A DNA stretch of 64,000 bases. Source: Breoghania sp. L-A4 (lineage in GTDB: Bacteria; Pseudomonadota; Alphaproteobacteria; Rhizobiales; Stappiaceae). The stretch lies in assembly GCF_003432385.1 (NCBI RefSeq), contig NZ_CP031841.1, positions 4,882,501 to 4,946,500 of the forward strand, read 5' to 3'. Positions within the stretch are counted from its first letter, which is position 1. Every line of letters begins with the position of its first letter. The notes under the pieces were generated by a model. It was not told the origin of the DNA. It ran no database searches and saw nothing but the letters and a program-made list of their open reading frames with translations. This document shows, piece after piece, positions 9,259 through 20,496 of the stretch. The position numbers were made by a program, and so were the translations under genes.

Positions 9259-9282
9259 TCATGCGCGCCTGCATACGAAAGC

Positions 9283-9308
9283 CCGGCGCGCAGGCCTGGA
9301 CGCGCCGG
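9283..9308 (-). terminator. Hairpin after the thioesterase gene
   Basis: CCGGCGCG at 9283-9290 pairs perfectly with CGCGCCGG at 9301-9308 around a 10-base loop. It is about 95 bases downstream of the thioesterase stop. Only a short T-containing tail (CTTTCG in the minus sense) follows, so it is a plausible but weak intrinsic terminator separating the fcs operon from vanA. Confidence 0.45.
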
Positions 9309-9402
9309 AAACCCCTCGAAGGGGCTGTTGCCAAAAGCATGTTTCAGGAGCAAGACCGCGGGCGCGGACTCCGAGGAACCCGCGTCACACAGGCGGGCCG
9401 TC

Positions 9403-9822
9403 TCAGCCCTTGAGCGCGGCCACGACGTCGTCAGGAATCGGCTTGGACTTGATCCGGTCGGGATCGTCCGGGTGCTTGCCGACCCAGACGCGGGTCTCGG
9501 TCGCCTCGATGGCGATCTGGTCGCCCTTCATCACGGTGTGCAGGATATCGAAGGACGAGCGGCGCAGGTCAGTGATCGTCGTGTCGATGCGGATCTCGTC
9601 GCCGAACTTCGATGGGATCATGAATTTCGCCTGGGTGTCCACCATGGGAAAGCCGACGAAATCATACTTGTCGATCAGCGCGATCTTCTTGAGGCCGGTG
9701 GCCTTGAAGAACAGCCCGGCGGTGCAGGCATCGAACATGCCGAAATAGCGCGGATACCAGACGATTCCGGCGGGATCGCAATCTCCCCATTCGATCTGGA
9801 TGTTTCTGGAACTGACGAGCAT
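9403..9822 (-). CDS. 4-hydroxybenzoyl-CoA thioesterase-like hot-dog protein
   Basis: This 139-residue acyl-CoA thioesterase has the 4HBT active-site signature EWGDCDPAGIVWYPRYF near residues 11-27, with the catalytic-type Asp in DCDPAG. The remainder is a single hot-dog fold (FGDEIRIDTTITDLRRSSF). Start ATG 9820-9822 follows GGAGGGGG. It is third in the order fcs, thiolase, thioesterase. From that order I infer that it releases vanillate (or 4-hydroxybenzoate) from the aryl-CoA made by the thiolase, feeding VanAB. Confidence 0.85.
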   Translation of the reverse strand: MLVSSRNIQIEWGDCDPAGIVWYPRYFGMFDACTAGLFFKATGLKKIALIDKYDFVGFPMVDTQAKFMIPSKFGDEIRIDTTITDLRRSSFDILHTVMKGDQIAIEATETRVWVGKHPDDPDRIKSKPIPDDVVAALKG

Positions 9823-9871
9823 GATTTTCCCCCTCCGCGCAACGCGGCTTTGTCTACCGGTATGCGGGGCG

Positions 9872-11124
9872 TCAGTCCACCGCCGCCACGTTCTCCACCA
9901 GCATGGCGATGCCCTGACCGCCGCCGATGCAGGCAGACGCGATGCCGTAGCGCAGGCCCGAGCGCTGCAACTCGCGCGCGACGGTGAGCGACAGCCGCAC
10001 GCCGGTGGCGCCCAGCGGGTGACCGATAGCGATCGCCCCGCCGTTGACGTTGACCTTGCCCTCGTTCAATCCGAGTTCGCGGATGCAGGCGAGAATCTGC
10101 GCGCCGAACGCCTCGTTGATCTCGATCCGGCCGATGTCGCCGATGGCGACGCCCGTGAGTTCGCACAGCCGCGCGATTGCCGGAGCCGGACCGATGCCCA
10201 TGATCTCCGGCGGCACGCCGACCGACACGCCAGCCACGATACGCGCCAGTGGCGCCTTGCCATGTTTGTCGGCATAGGCCCTGGAACAGACCAGCGCCCC
10301 GGCTGCGCCATCGACCACGGCTGAGGAGTTGCCGCCGGTCTGCACGCCGCCGAAGGCGGGACGGATCTTCGCCAGCGCTTCCACCGGCGACGGCCGCACA
10401 TGGCTGTCACGGCTCACCGACTCGACGCTGCGCGACAGCCGGATGCCGCGGTCGTTGTAGCCCTCCAGCGCAAACACTTCCGAGACGACGGGCTCGATCT
10501 CGCCATCGAAATAGCCAGCATCACGCGCCGCGATTGCGCGGTCGAAGGAGCGCGATGCAAAGGCGTCGACTTCCTCGCGGGTGATCTGGTAGCGCTTGGC
10601 AAGATTCTCCGCCGTGTCGCCCATGGTGCAGCTTGCGGCCGGATCGAGCAGCGCTTCCCAGAGGAAATCCTTGAACTCGACCTGGCCCATGCGGAAGCCG
10701 CCGCGATGGGTGTAGGCGGCGATTGGATTACGGCTCATCGATTCCGCGCCCACCACCAGCGCCAGTTCAGCGCGATTGAGCGAGGTCGCATCGGCCGCCT
10801 GCATGATCGCCTCGATGCCGGTGCCGCAGACCCGCTGCACCAGATGCGCGGGCACCTCCACCGGCACGCCGGAATACAGCCCGATATGACGCGGCAGCAT
10901 GTAGGCGTCATAGCTCGCCTGGGCCATGTTGCCGCACACCACGGTGCCTACGTCTTTCGGATCAACGCCGGAGCGCGCAAACGTTGCCTTGGCCGCCTTG
11001 ATACCCAGATCGATCGGCGAGATCAGCCCCAGTTCCTTGTTGTAGTCGACAAAGGGCGTGCGGGCGCCGTCGAGCAGCCATGCATCGTCGAAGGTCGAGC
11101 AAAGCCCCCCTGATGTGCGGTCAT
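9872..11124 (-). CDS. Thiolase (acetyl-CoA acyltransferase), frameshifted near its start
   Basis: The repaired protein is about 417 residues. The nucleophilic Cys lies in HLVQRVCGTGIEAI. The C-terminal catalytic elements are NEAFGAQ, GGAIAIGHPLGATG and ASACIGGGQGIAM. The first codons (MTAHQGG from ATG 11122-11124, behind AAGGAT) are separated by a one-base loss in the run of six G at about 11105-11110. Adding G gives LCSTFDDAWLLDGARTPFVD, a normal thiolase N-terminus. It is 4 bases after the fcs stop. A role like Aat of ferulate clusters, cleaving a 3-keto-phenylpropanoyl-CoA to aryl-CoA and acetyl-CoA, is inferred from context. Confidence 0.87.
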
Positions 11125-11128
11125 GGCG

Positions 11129-13024
11129 TTATCCTTTCGCAATTTCGATGACCCGGGGTGAGCGGGGCGTTTGATACAGTTCCTCGACCATCTCGGCGCG
11201 GTGGGCCAGCACCGCGCGCTGATTGATCGAGCCCTTGTCGGTGATCTCGCCAACATCGATGGACGGCTGGTCTTCAAGAATGATCAGCCGCGCGAACCGG
11301 GTCGACGATCCGGTCGACTCGCGGCTCATCGCGGTGAGCAGAAAGGCGAATTCAGCCCGCACCTTGTCGTGGTTGAGCACGGCCGAGGCCTCCGCGTCCT
11401 TCGGCAGGTCCGGCGCCAGTCTGCGGCAGACGTCCACATCTGGGATCACGATCCCCGTAATGTCGTCGCGATTGATCCCGGCGACTACCACATCGCGCGC
11501 ATAGGGCGCGAAATGGTTGATGAAATTGGCCCGCAACGGTCCGACACTGACCCATGTGCCGGTCGCCAGCTTGAAATCTTCGGTCACCCGCCCGTCGAAC
11601 CGAAAGCCCAGGTTGGGCTGCTGGCGGTCGATGAAGGCCAGCGCGTCGCCGAGCTTGTAGAAGCCTTCCTCATCATAGGATTTCTTCGTGTTCTCGGGAT
11701 CGCGCCAGTAACCCGGTGTGATGTTCGGACCCTTGAGCCGCGCTTCCAGCTTGCCTTCCATCGGCACCAGCTTCAGCTCCTGCCCCGGCACCGGCACGCC
11801 GACGTGGCCGGACGCCGTGGTGTCGGGACCGCAGCTAAGCGCGAACGGCGCGCTCTCGGTGGCGCCCAGACCCGTGAGCATGACGATCTTCTTGCCGGTT
11901 TCCTGAACCGCGATGTCGTCCAGCGCGTCCCAAACCGGCTTGGCGAGACCGGCGCCCGCGAAGAAGTTCAGCTTCAAGTTGGCGAAGAATGTCTTGCGCA
12001 AGTCCGGCTCGGCGCGGAGGTAGTCGACCAGCGTTTCCCAGCCCTTCGGCACGTTGAAATAGACCGTCGGCGAAATCTCACGCAGGTTGCGGATCGTCTC
12101 CTTGATGCCGCCCGGCACCGGCTTGCCGTCATCGATGTACAGCGTGCCGCCGTTGAACAGGATCAGCCCGACATTGTGATTGCCGCCAAAGGTGTGGTTC
12201 CACGGCAGCCAGTCGACGATCACCGGCGGCTCGTGCTTGAGGAATTCCAGCACGCCGTTCAGCATCACCTGATTGGAGCACAGCATCCGCTGGGTGTTGA
12301 TGACGCCCTTGGGCAGACCCGTGGATCCGGAGGTGAACAGCAGCTTTGCGATGGTGTCCGGCCCGACGGCGGCGTGCGCCGCATCCACCGCCTCTGTTTC
12401 CTCGATGCCGGCGAGTTCGCTGTAGAGCGTGCAGGCGCGGTTGGCGAACTGGTTGGCCGTGACGACAATCTCGGTCTCAGGCGGGATCACCGCCTCGATC
12501 GCCTTGCCGAAGCGATCGCCGTCGGCGGCGAACACCATGCCCGGCGTTAGCAGATTGACGATGTGACGCAGCTTGGCGAAATCACTCGAAATCGTCGAAT
12601 AGGCCGGCGAGATCGGCGCGTAGGGAACCCCCGCATACGACGCCGCCAGACCCAGCATCGCGTGTTCGATATCGTTGCCTGACAGTATCACCAGAGGCCG
12701 TTCGGGCGAGAGCTTCCGGTCGATCAGCGCCTGCGCCAGGCGGCGCACCGTCGCCCGTGTCTGTGCATAGCTGACGCGGATCCATTCCCCGTCGGGTCCC
12801 CGGCGCGCGATGAACGTGCGATCCGGCGCCTCAATGGCCCAGTGGTCCAGACGGTCCGTGAGTTTGTCGGGGTAGCGGCCCAGCGGGGCGACGGGATGCA
12901 CATAGATCACGCCCTCCCGCGTTTCCTCCACGGTCACCGCCAATGTCGCGAGGGCGACATCGCGATAGTCCTCGCGCCGATAACCGCCGGCGCGCTGCCC
13001 GGCAACTCGAGACTGCATCGACAC
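11129..13024 (-). CDS. fcs: Feruloyl-CoA synthase
   Basis: This 631-residue AMP-forming acyl-CoA ligase activates ferulate or related hydroxycinnamates to CoA thioesters. The ATP-binding loop is [17 protein letters not shown]. Other features typical of feruloyl-CoA synthases are [43 protein letters not shown] and [22 protein letters not shown] start at 13022-13024 is chosen because GGGAGGA lies 6 bases upstream. It heads the operon fcs, thiolase, thioesterase, and copy C of the shared motif is about 183 bases upstream. Confidence 0.92.
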   Translation of the reverse strand: MSMQSRVAGQRAGGYRREDYRDVALATLAVTVEETREGVIYVHPVAPLGRYPDKLTDRLDHWAIEAPDRTFIARRGPDGEWIRVSYAQTRATVRRLAQALIDRKLSPERPLVILSGNDIEHAMLGLAASYAGVPYAPISPAYSTISSDFAKLRHIVNLLTPGMVFAADGDRFGKAIEAVIPPETEIVVTANQFANRACTLYSELAGIEETEAVDAAHAAVGPDTIAKLLFTSGSTGLPKGVINTQRMLCSNQVMLNGVLEFLKHEPPVIVDWLPWNHTFGGNHNVGLILFNGGTLYIDDGKPVPGGIKETIRNLREISPTVYFNVPKGWETLVDYLRAEPDLRKTFFANLKLNFFAGAGLAKPVWDALDDIAVQETGKKIVMLTGLGATESAPFALSCGPDTTASGHVGVPVPGQELKLVPMEGKLEARLKGPNITPGYWRDPENTKKSYDEEGFYKLGDALAFIDRQQPNLGFRFDGRVTEDFKLATGTWVSVGPLRANFINHFAPYARDVVVAGINRDDITGIVIPDVDVCRRLAPDLPKDAEASAVLNHDKVRAEFAFLLTAMSRESTGSSTRFARLIILEDQPSIDVGEITDKGSINQRAVLAHRAEMVEELYQTPRSPRVIEIAKG

Positions 13025-13206
13025 GTCCGTCCTCCCTGAATTCGCCGCGTCTTCCGCCCTGCCCCGGCGCGCTCGCTTTTGCAAGACGCCCGTCACGGTG
13101 CATGGATCGCGCGCAGCCCCCTTCTCCCGAGGCTGGCTGGTGCGGCGTTTCCATACCGATAGCGCCCGTCGAACACGGCGTCGACAGCGCTATTGTTATT
13201 GTACAA

Positions 13207-13230
13207 AACAGTTATATTCAATACGAATAT
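13207..13230 (-). promoter_or_regulatory. Shared motif, copy C, and ATATTC-N5-GAATAT palindrome upstream of fcs
   Basis: AACAGTTATAT at 13207-13217 matches copies A and B, and the preceding ACAA extends the match to copy B. A 6-5-6 palindrome, ATATTC-AATAC-GAATAT, spans 13214-13230. The 293-base gap between dppF and fcs is otherwise GC-rich with no gene, so this AT-rich island is the best candidate for the fcs promoter and operator. Confidence 0.45.
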
Positions 13231-13317
13231 GCGGGGCGACAACCCATCGCTTGCGGAGGCCATATCCGGGACACCGATCGCCTCGCGCCGGAGCGGCGCG
13301 AGGAGCTGGAAATCGGC

Positions 13318-14337
13318 TCACGATTCCCAGGGACGATGGCACCAGCTGGCCGTGCCGCCGGATTGATCCAGCGGCGGCAGCTCGACGCGGCAGATGTCGG
13401 CGGCCCTGGGGCAGCGCGGATGGAACGTGCATCCGGGCGGAGGCGCCATCGGGGACGGCAGCTCGCCCGAAAGCACGATTCTTTCGTGCTTGCGCCCTGG
13501 ATCTGCCATCGGCGTGGCGGAAAGAAGCGCCTGCGTGTACGGGTGGCGCGGCTCCGCGAACAGCGCATCGCGCGAGCCCTGCTCCACCGGATGACCGAGA
13601 TACATCACCATCACCTCGTCGGCGATATGCTTGACCACCGAGAGGTCGTGGCTGATGAACAGATAGGCCAGATTGTGCTTCTTCTGGATGTCGGTCAGCA
13701 GGTTGAGAACCTGCGCCTGAATCGATACATCCAGCGCCGACGTCGGCTCGTCCAGCACCAGGATCTCGGGATCCAGCATCAGGGCGCGCGCCACAGCGAT
13801 TCGCTGGCGCTGACCGCCGGAGAACATGTGCGGATAGCGGTCGTAGAATTCCGGCCGCAAGCCGACTTCCTTCATCATCGCCCGCGCCTTGTCCTCGCGC
13901 TGGCTGCGGTTGAGCGTTGTGTTGACCTTCAGCGGCTCCTCGAGCGCGTCGCCGATGCGCTGGCGCGGATTGAGCGAACCGAACGGGTTCTGGAACACGA
14001 TCTGCACCCGCGAGCGCAAGGAGGCGAGTTGGGCCTTGGACGCGTTGACCACGTCGATGCCGCCGATGTCCAGTTCACCCGCCGTCGCCGGTTCGATCAT
14101 CGTCACAAGCCGCGCGAGCGTCGACTTGCCGCACCCCGATTCGCCCACCACGGCCAGCGTCCGGCCGCGCTGCAATGTGAAACTGGCGCCGTCGACCGCC
14201 TTCAGGATCTTCGGCTTGGAGAAGGCGCCGGTCGGAACCTCATAATGACGCTTGAGATCGCGGGCGACCAGCACCGTCTCATCCAGGATATTGGGGGTTG
14301 CGCGGTCCTGCGCTGTGGTTACCGGTGCGCCTGTCAT
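13318..14337 (-). CDS. dppF: Dipeptide ABC transporter ATPase DppF
   Basis: This 339-residue cytoplasmic ATPase is one of the two energising an oligopeptide-type importer. Walker A is [14 protein letters not shown], the signature is [15 protein letters not shown], and Walker B is [13 protein letters not shown]. The C-terminal oligopeptide-type extension has [12 protein letters not shown] and the cysteine cluster [16 protein letters not shown]. Its start overlaps the dppD stop by 4 bases. It is the last gene of dppABCDF. Confidence 0.93.
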   Translation of the reverse strand: MTGAPVTTAQDRATPNILDETVLVARDLKRHYEVPTGAFSKPKILKAVDGASFTLQRGRTLAVVGESGCGKSTLARLVTMIEPATAGELDIGGIDVVNASKAQLASLRSRVQIVFQNPFGSLNPRQRIGDALEEPLKVNTTLNRSQREDKARAMMKEVGLRPEFYDRYPHMFSGGQRQRIAVARALMLDPEILVLDEPTSALDVSIQAQVLNLLTDIQKKHNLAYLFISHDLSVVKHIADEVMVMYLGHPVEQGSRDALFAEPRHPYTQALLSATPMADPGRKHERIVLSGELPSPMAPPPGCTFHPRCPRAADICRVELPPLDQSGGTASWCHRPWES

Positions 14338-15317
14338 GCGGCTGCTCCTTTCGGGATGCCGTCATGCAAGGGCGTGTGACACAGGGCGCGGCCATCGGCA
14401 GCCGACGCCGGCACGGGCTTGCGCGCGCGGCAAAGATCGGTCGCGAAAGCGCACCGCGGCTCAAACAGACAGCCAGGTGGCCGGTCGAACTGCCCCGGCA
14501 CGACGCCGGGGATCGACGGCAGATGATCGCCGGTCGAGCGCTCGGGCAGCGCCGCCAGAAGAGCCGCCGTGTAAGGATGACACGGATCGGCAAACAGGCC
14601 CTCCACCGGCTGCTGTTCCACCTGCTGACCGGCGTATTGCACCACCACCCGATGGGCTGTTTCCGCCACCACGCCCATATCATGGGTGATCAGCACCAGC
14701 CCCATGTCGGTTTCCTCCTGGATCTTCAAGAGAAGATCCAGAATCTGCGCCTGAATGGTCACGTCAAGCGCGGTCGTCGGCTCGTCGGCGATCAGCAGCT
14801 TCGGATTGCAGGCGATCGCCATGGCGATCATCACCCGCTGATTCATGCCGCCCGACATCTGGTGCGGAAAGGCCGAGAGCCGCTTGTGCGGTTCCGGGAT
14901 GCCGACCAGGTTCAGCAGATCCACGGCGCGTTCGCGCCGCTGCGCGCGGGTCAGATCCAGATGCACCTTCATCGCCTCGGTCAACTGGAAGCCGACCGTA
15001 AAACACGGGTTCAGGCTCGACATCGGCTCCTGGAAGATCATCGCGATCTCCTTGCCGATGATCTTCCGCCGCTCGCGCCCGGACATGCCGAGCAGGTCGC
15101 GGCCCTGGAACGTGAGATGATCGGCACTCACATCGGCCGTCCAGGGCAGCAGCCCCATCACGGCCAGCATCGATACGGACTTGCCCGATCCGCTTTCCCC
15201 GACAATGGAGACGACCTCACCCGGCGCAACGGAGAGCGACACACCGTCCACGGCCCGAAAGCCGCCGTTCAACGTCTGGAATTCAACCGACAGGTTCGAG
15301 ACTTCGAGGAGGGACAT
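14334..15317 (-). CDS. dppD: Dipeptide ABC transporter ATPase DppD
   Basis: This 327-residue ATPase has Walker [17 protein letters not shown], signature [16 protein letters not shown] and Walker [15 protein letters not shown], then [13 protein letters not shown] and the cysteine-rich [16 protein letters not shown]. The open frame extends further upstream over dppC, but that part is a shadow. Start ATG 15315-15317 has GAGG at good spacing and gives the normal [14 protein letters not shown]-terminus. It forms the ATPase pair with DppF. Confidence 0.93.
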   Translation of the reverse strand: MSLLEVSNLSVEFQTLNGGFRAVDGVSLSVAPGEVVSIVGESGSGKSVSMLAVMGLLPWTADVSADHLTFQGRDLLGMSGRERRKIIGKEIAMIFQEPMSSLNPCFTVGFQLTEAMKVHLDLTRAQRRERAVDLLNLVGIPEPHKRLSAFPHQMSGGMNQRVMIAMAIACNPKLLIADEPTTALDVTIQAQILDLLLKIQEETDMGLVLITHDMGVVAETAHRVVVQYAGQQVEQQPVEGLFADPCHPYTAALLAALPERSTGDHLPSIPGVVPGQFDRPPGCLFEPRCAFATDLCRARKPVPASAADGRALCHTPLHDGIPKGAAA

Positions 15318-15319
15318 GG

Positions 15320-16231
15320 TCACGACCTCTTCAATTTCGGGTCGAGCGCGTCGCGCAGGCCGTCGCCGAACAGGTTGATGGCCAGCACAGTGAACAGGAT
15401 GGCGACGCCGGGGAAGGTGACCACCCACCAGGCGCGCAGGATGAACTCGCGCGCCTCCGCCAGCATGGTGCCCCATTCGGGCGTCGGCGGCTGCGCGCCG
15501 ACGCCAAGAAATCCCAGCGCGGCCGCGTCGAGAATGGCAGTGGAGAACGACAGCGCCGCCTGCACGATCAGCGGCGCCATGCAGTTGGGCAGCACAGTGA
15601 CGAACATCAGCCGCATGCCCTTGACGCCGGAGACGCGCGCCGCCGTGACATAGTCCTTGGACATCTCGCTCATCACCGCGGCTCGGGTCAGCCGCACGTA
15701 ATGCGGCTGCTGCACGATGGCGATCGCGATCATCGCGTTGACCAGCGAGGGACCGAGCAGCGCCACCAGCACCAGCGCCAGCAAGAGGCTTGGAAACGAC
15801 AGGATCACATCCATCACCCGCATGATGATGGTGTCGACCCAGCCCCGCATCGCGCCGGCGATCAGACCGAGGCAGATGCCGACCACGAGGGCGAGAGTCA
15901 CGACAACGCAGCCGATGAACAGCGAGTAGCGGCTGCCATAGATCAGCCGCGAGACGATATCGCGGCCCACCGGATCGGTGCCCAGCAGGAACCGCGCGTC
16001 GCCGCCCGCCTCCCACACCGGCGGCACCAGCAGCGCATCGCGATACTGCGTGGTCGCGCCGTGCGGGGCGATGAAATCGGCAAACACCGCCACCACGATG
16101 ATGGCCACGAAGAACACAAGGCCGATGACGGCGCCGCGGTTGGTGCGGAAATACATCCAGAATTCGGAAATCAGCGCCATTCGGCCACTGGCCCGTTCCA
16201 CTGCGGGGGCCGGCGCGGTTGCTTCGCTCAT
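15320..16231 (-). CDS. dppC: Dipeptide ABC transporter permease DppC
   Basis: This 303-residue inner-membrane permease has an N-terminal membrane anchor ([21 protein letters not shown]), the periplasmic [18 protein letters not shown] motif typical of DppC/OppC, and the coupling region [19 protein letters not shown] that docks the ATPase. The last segment carries [14 protein letters not shown]. It starts 4 bases after dppB and ends 2 bases before dppD. Confidence 0.93.
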   Translation of the reverse strand: MSEATAPAPAVERASGRMALISEFWMYFRTNRGAVIGLVFFVAIIVVAVFADFIAPHGATTQYRDALLVPPVWEAGGDARFLLGTDPVGRDIVSRLIYGSRYSLFIGCVVVTLALVVGICLGLIAGAMRGWVDTIIMRVMDVILSFPSLLLALVLVALLGPSLVNAMIAIAIVQQPHYVRLTRAAVMSEMSKDYVTAARVSGVKGMRLMFVTVLPNCMAPLIVQAALSFSTAILDAAALGFLGVGAQPPTPEWGTMLAEAREFILRAWWVVTFPGVAILFTVLAINLFGDGLRDALDPKLKRS

Positions 16232-16235
16232 GGGG

Positions 16236-17246
16236 CTACCTCGTGTGCCGGATTTTGGGGTTGATCAGGCCATACGTCAGATCGACCAGCAGATTGACGA
16301 GCATCACGATGACGGCAATCAGCATGAGGCCTCCCTGCACGGACGGGTAGTCGCGCCGGGAAATCGAATCCACCATCCACTTGCCGATTCCCGGCCAGGA
16401 AAAGATCGTTTCGGTGAGAATCGCGCCGGCGAAGAGCACGCCGATCTGCAGTCCGATCACCGTGATCACCGGGATCATCGCGTTGCGCAGGGCGTGTACG
16501 CCGACGACCCGGAACGGGCTCAGCCCCTTGGCCCGCGCGGTGCGCACATAGTCCTCATCGAGCACTTCCAGCATCGCGGAGCGCGTCTGACGCGCGATCA
16601 CCGCCAGAGGAATCGTTCCCAGCACGATGGTGGGCAAAACCAGATGACTCAGCGCCGACTGGAAGGCGCCGGCCTGGCCCGACATGAAGCTGTCGATCAG
16701 CATGAATCCGGTCTCTGTCGGGAAATAGTAGAGAAGCGAGATACGCCCGGAGACTGGAGTCCAGCCAAGGATTCCGGAAAAGAGGATGATCAGCAGAAGG
16801 CCCCACCAGAAGATCGGCATGGAATAACCAACCAGCGCCGTGGTCATCACAGCATGATCGGGCGTCTTGCCGCGATAGAGCGCCGCGATCACCCCGGACG
16901 GCAATCCGATCGCGATCGCGAAAATGATGGCGCAGATCGACAGTTCCATCGTCGCGGGAAACAGGGTGAAAAACTCGTTGACCACAGGCCTCTTTGTGGA
17001 AAGCGAGGTGCCCAGATCGCCCTGCAGGACGCCGCCGAGAAAGTCGATATACTGCCGCCACAAGGGCTGGTCGTATCCGAACAGATGCATCAGCTCGGCA
17101 TAGCGGTCCGGCGTCACGCCGCGCTCGCCCGCGAGCAGCAGGATCGGATCGCCTGGCAACAGGCGGATGAACAGAAAGGCGATGATCGTCACGCCGATGA
17201 AGGTCGGGATGAGCAGGCCGATCTTAGTGAGTATCAATCGCAGCAT
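16236..17246 (-). CDS. dppB: Dipeptide ABC transporter permease DppB
   Basis: This 336-residue permease starts with a membrane segment followed by FIRLLPGDPILLLAGERG, the DppB/OppB hallmark. The coupling loop is EVLDEDYVRTARAKGLSPFR, and it ends SISRRDYPSVQGGLMLIA with a last membrane helix. It is about 120 bases downstream of dppA, across two hairpins, and partners DppC. Confidence 0.93.
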   Translation of the reverse strand: MLRLILTKIGLLIPTFIGVTIIAFLFIRLLPGDPILLLAGERGVTPDRYAELMHLFGYDQPLWRQYIDFLGGVLQGDLGTSLSTKRPVVNEFFTLFPATMELSICAIIFAIAIGLPSGVIAALYRGKTPDHAVMTTALVGYSMPIFWWGLLLIILFSGILGWTPVSGRISLLYYFPTETGFMLIDSFMSGQAGAFQSALSHLVLPTIVLGTIPLAVIARQTRSAMLEVLDEDYVRTARAKGLSPFRVVGVHALRNAMIPVITVIGLQIGVLFAGAILTETIFSWPGIGKWMVDSISRRDYPSVQGGLMLIAVIVMLVNLLVDLTYGLINPKIRHTR

Positions 17247-17292
17247 GTGCGTTCCAAGGCCCTCGTCCGCCGGACGGTCAAGAGGGAGGCTG

Positions 17293-17344
17293 TCGGATCA
17301 CGAGATCCGAAACGGCAAATCCCGGCCGCTCGCACGGCCGGGAT
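17293..17344 (-). terminator. Two hairpins in the dppA-dppB gap
   Basis: TCGGATC/GATCCGA (17293-17299 with 17304-17310) and ATCCCGGCCG/CGGCCGGGAT (17319-17328 with 17335-17344) are perfect stems. Neither has a T-run. In binding-protein transport operons such hairpins usually stabilise the upstream message or partly stop transcription, giving more binding protein than permease. That role is inferred here. Confidence 0.6.
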
Positions 17345-17369
17345 CGCTGTTATCAGGACATGGCGGGAC

Positions 17370-18965
17370 CTATTTCAGGTCGACGTCGTCGAAGCGGTGA
17401 TAACCGAGCGGGTCCATGTGGAAGCCGGTCACATTCTTCGCCAGCGGCATGAACACCGTCGAGTGAGCGATCGTCGCCCACGGGGCCTTCTCCTTGAACA
17501 CCACCTGCGCTTGCTCGTAGAGCTTGGTGCGCTCGTCGCGGTCCGAGGTGACCTTCGCCTTCTGGATCAGGTCGTCGAACTCCTTGTCGCACCACTGCGC
17601 GCGGTTCGCGCCGCCAACGGCGTCACACCCCAGCAGAACGGCCAGGAAGTTGTCCGGATCGCCATTGTCGCCGGTCCAGCCGAGCAGCACCGCGCCATCG
17701 CGGTCCAATTCCTTGGAGCGCTTCAGGTATTCGCCCCATTCATAAGACACGATCTCGACCGTGACGCCGATCTTGGCGAAGTCGGACTGGATCAGTTCGG
17801 CCATGCGGCGCGCATTCGGGTTGTACGGACGCTGCACCGGCATCGCCCAGATCTTCATCGACAGGTCGGTGACGCCGGCCTCGTCGAGCATCTTCTTGGC
17901 CGCGTCGAGATCGAACGGGTCGTCCTGGACCGCGTCGTTGTACGACCACATGGTCGGCGGAATCGGGTTCTTGGCCGCCTGGCCCGAGCCCTGGAACACC
18001 GCGTCGAGGATCGCCTGCTTGTTGATCGCCATGTTGAGGGCCTTGCGGACCTTCGGATTGTCAAACGGCGCAACCTGCGTGTTGTAGGCGAGATAGCCGA
18101 CGTTCAGACCGGCCTTTTCGCCAAGGTTGATGCTGTCATCTGCCCGCATCGTCTCGACGTCGGCCGGATTCGGATACGGCATCGCGTGGCATTCGCCCGC
18201 CTTCAGCTTCTGGTAGCGCACCGAGTTGTCGGTGGTGATCGCGAAGACCAGATCATCGATCGGCTGCTTGCCGGCCCAGTAATCCGGGTGCGCCTTGTAG
18301 CGAATCACGGCGTCTTTCTGGTAGGCGACGAACTGGTACGGACCGGTTCCGATCGGCTGCTGGTTCAGCATTTCGAGCTTGCCGTCGGCTTCCAGCTTGT
18401 CGGCGTATTCCTTCGACACGATGGAGGCGAAATCCATCGCGAGATTGGCAACCATCGGCGCTTCCGGCCGGCTCAACACAAACTTGACCGTGCTGTCGTC
18501 GACCTTGACGATCTCCTTGATCAGGTCCGGCATGGACATGCCGTTGAAATATTCCCACGAACCGCCGGCATAGGAATACCAGGGGCTTTCCTTGTCCATC
18601 TGGCGGGTGAAGCTGAACACCACATCGTCAGCGTTGAGATCGCGGGTCGGCGTAAAGAAATCGGTCGACTGGAATTTCACGCCCGGACGCAGGTGGAATG
18701 TGTATTCCAGCCCGTCGTCGGATACGTCCCAGCTTTCGGCCAGGCCCGGACCAACCTTGGTGCCGCCGTGCTCGAACTCGACAAGACGGTTGTAGACCGC
18801 GCGCGAAGACGCGTCGAACGTGGTCCCGGACGTGTAGAGTGCGGCGTCAAAGCCTTCAGGGCTACCTTCGGAGCAATACACGAAGGTCTTAGCAAGAGCC
18901 GGCGCCGCGAACAGCGTCACTGCGGACACGACCGCGCCAGCACGAATTAGGGTGCCTATAGACAT
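17370..18965 (-). CDS. dppA: Dipeptide-binding protein DppA
   Basis: This 531-residue periplasmic protein binds dipeptides and delivers them to DppBC. The signal peptide ends at FAAPALA-K near residue 25. The mature sequence follows E. coli DppA closely as I recall it: [60 protein letters not shown] and [18 protein letters not shown]. Start ATG 18963-18965 follows AGAGGAGA. It is the promoter-proximal gene of dppABCDF. Confidence 0.95.
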   Translation of the reverse strand: MSIGTLIRAGAVVSAVTLFAAPALAKTFVYCSEGSPEGFDAALYTSGTTFDASSRAVYNRLVEFEHGGTKVGPGLAESWDVSDDGLEYTFHLRPGVKFQSTDFFTPTRDLNADDVVFSFTRQMDKESPWYSYAGGSWEYFNGMSMPDLIKEIVKVDDSTVKFVLSRPEAPMVANLAMDFASIVSKEYADKLEADGKLEMLNQQPIGTGPYQFVAYQKDAVIRYKAHPDYWAGKQPIDDLVFAITTDNSVRYQKLKAGECHAMPYPNPADVETMRADDSINLGEKAGLNVGYLAYNTQVAPFDNPKVRKALNMAINKQAILDAVFQGSGQAAKNPIPPTMWSYNDAVQDDPFDLDAAKKMLDEAGVTDLSMKIWAMPVQRPYNPNARRMAELIQSDFAKIGVTVEIVSYEWGEYLKRSKELDRDGAVLLGWTGDNGDPDNFLAVLLGCDAVGGANRAQWCDKEFDDLIQKAKVTSDRDERTKLYEQAQVVFKEKAPWATIAHSTVFMPLAKNVTGFHMDPLGYHRFDDVDLK

Positions 18966-19283
18966 TATTTTCTCCTCTGCTGATCGAACCGGTGCCGACC
19001 TCCCTCATGATTTTTTTGGATCGGCATGCGCACGGTGCGTCAGGAGGCTCGATTGCACCTCTTTTGGTCGAGGAACTCAAGGGTTTTTACCAATTGATCC
19101 ATGACCATCCCCGACTGAATGAAAAATACTCTATTGAATGAAAAAAATTGCGCCGTCCTGCCCCCCGCGCGGCGGTTCCGACAGGAATGCGGGCATGGCG
19201 ATGCCACCTGATCGCAGAAATGTGATCGCCCGCCACACCATCCGGTGCACAAACCCAAAGCGCCGCGATGCCGCTGCGGCAGC
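18966..19283. other. Intergenic region upstream of dppA
   Basis: These 318 bases lie between the galU stop and the dppA start, both on the minus strand, so they should hold the dppA promoter. The stretch 19008-19150 is AT-rich for this genome (runs of T near 19010 and A near 19140). I could not assign convincing -35 and -10 boxes, and no gene is visible. Confidence 0.4.
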
Positions 19284-20162
<879 letters not shown>

Positions 20163-20496
20163 AAGGGCTTACCTTGGAAGTGACGCCGGGATCGGCGGGG
20201 GAACAATAATACGGCGACGCGCCAGCCCGAAGCTAAACGCTATAACACATCAAACCAACCCCGGTTGACGCCGCGTTGCAACCGATGTGCATTGCACAAA
20301 TGTCCGGCGGCGGAAGACTGCACGATTGCCCTTGCGGCCTGGAGCGGACATAGTCGCCGCGCACACGGAGACTGCGAGACCCACCGCATTTGTCAACGGT
20401 TTGCACCCCGGATGGTTCCACGCGACAGCCGGCTGCTCCGGCGCGGAAGGCCTCGGACGGTTGCCGGCGGGCGCCAATTGGATGACGGAACGACGC
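20163..20496. other. Divergent galU-galE intergenic region
   Basis: The gap holds the promoters of both divergent genes. The galE frame stays open upstream to about 20287, but the extension does not resemble GalE. No repeat, RNA gene or clear operator was seen. Confidence 0.4.

Noticed and set aside
14334-16016. A single 560-codon frame suggesting a DppC-DppD fusion
   Set aside because: The upstream part is in a different frame from the real dppC. The true dppD start is ATG 15315-15317 with its own ribosome binding site.
15978-18950. A 990-codon open frame on the plus strand
   Set aside because: It lies opposite dppA, dppB and dppC, which match known families over their full length. Long antisense frames are expected at this GC content, and the translation resembles nothing.
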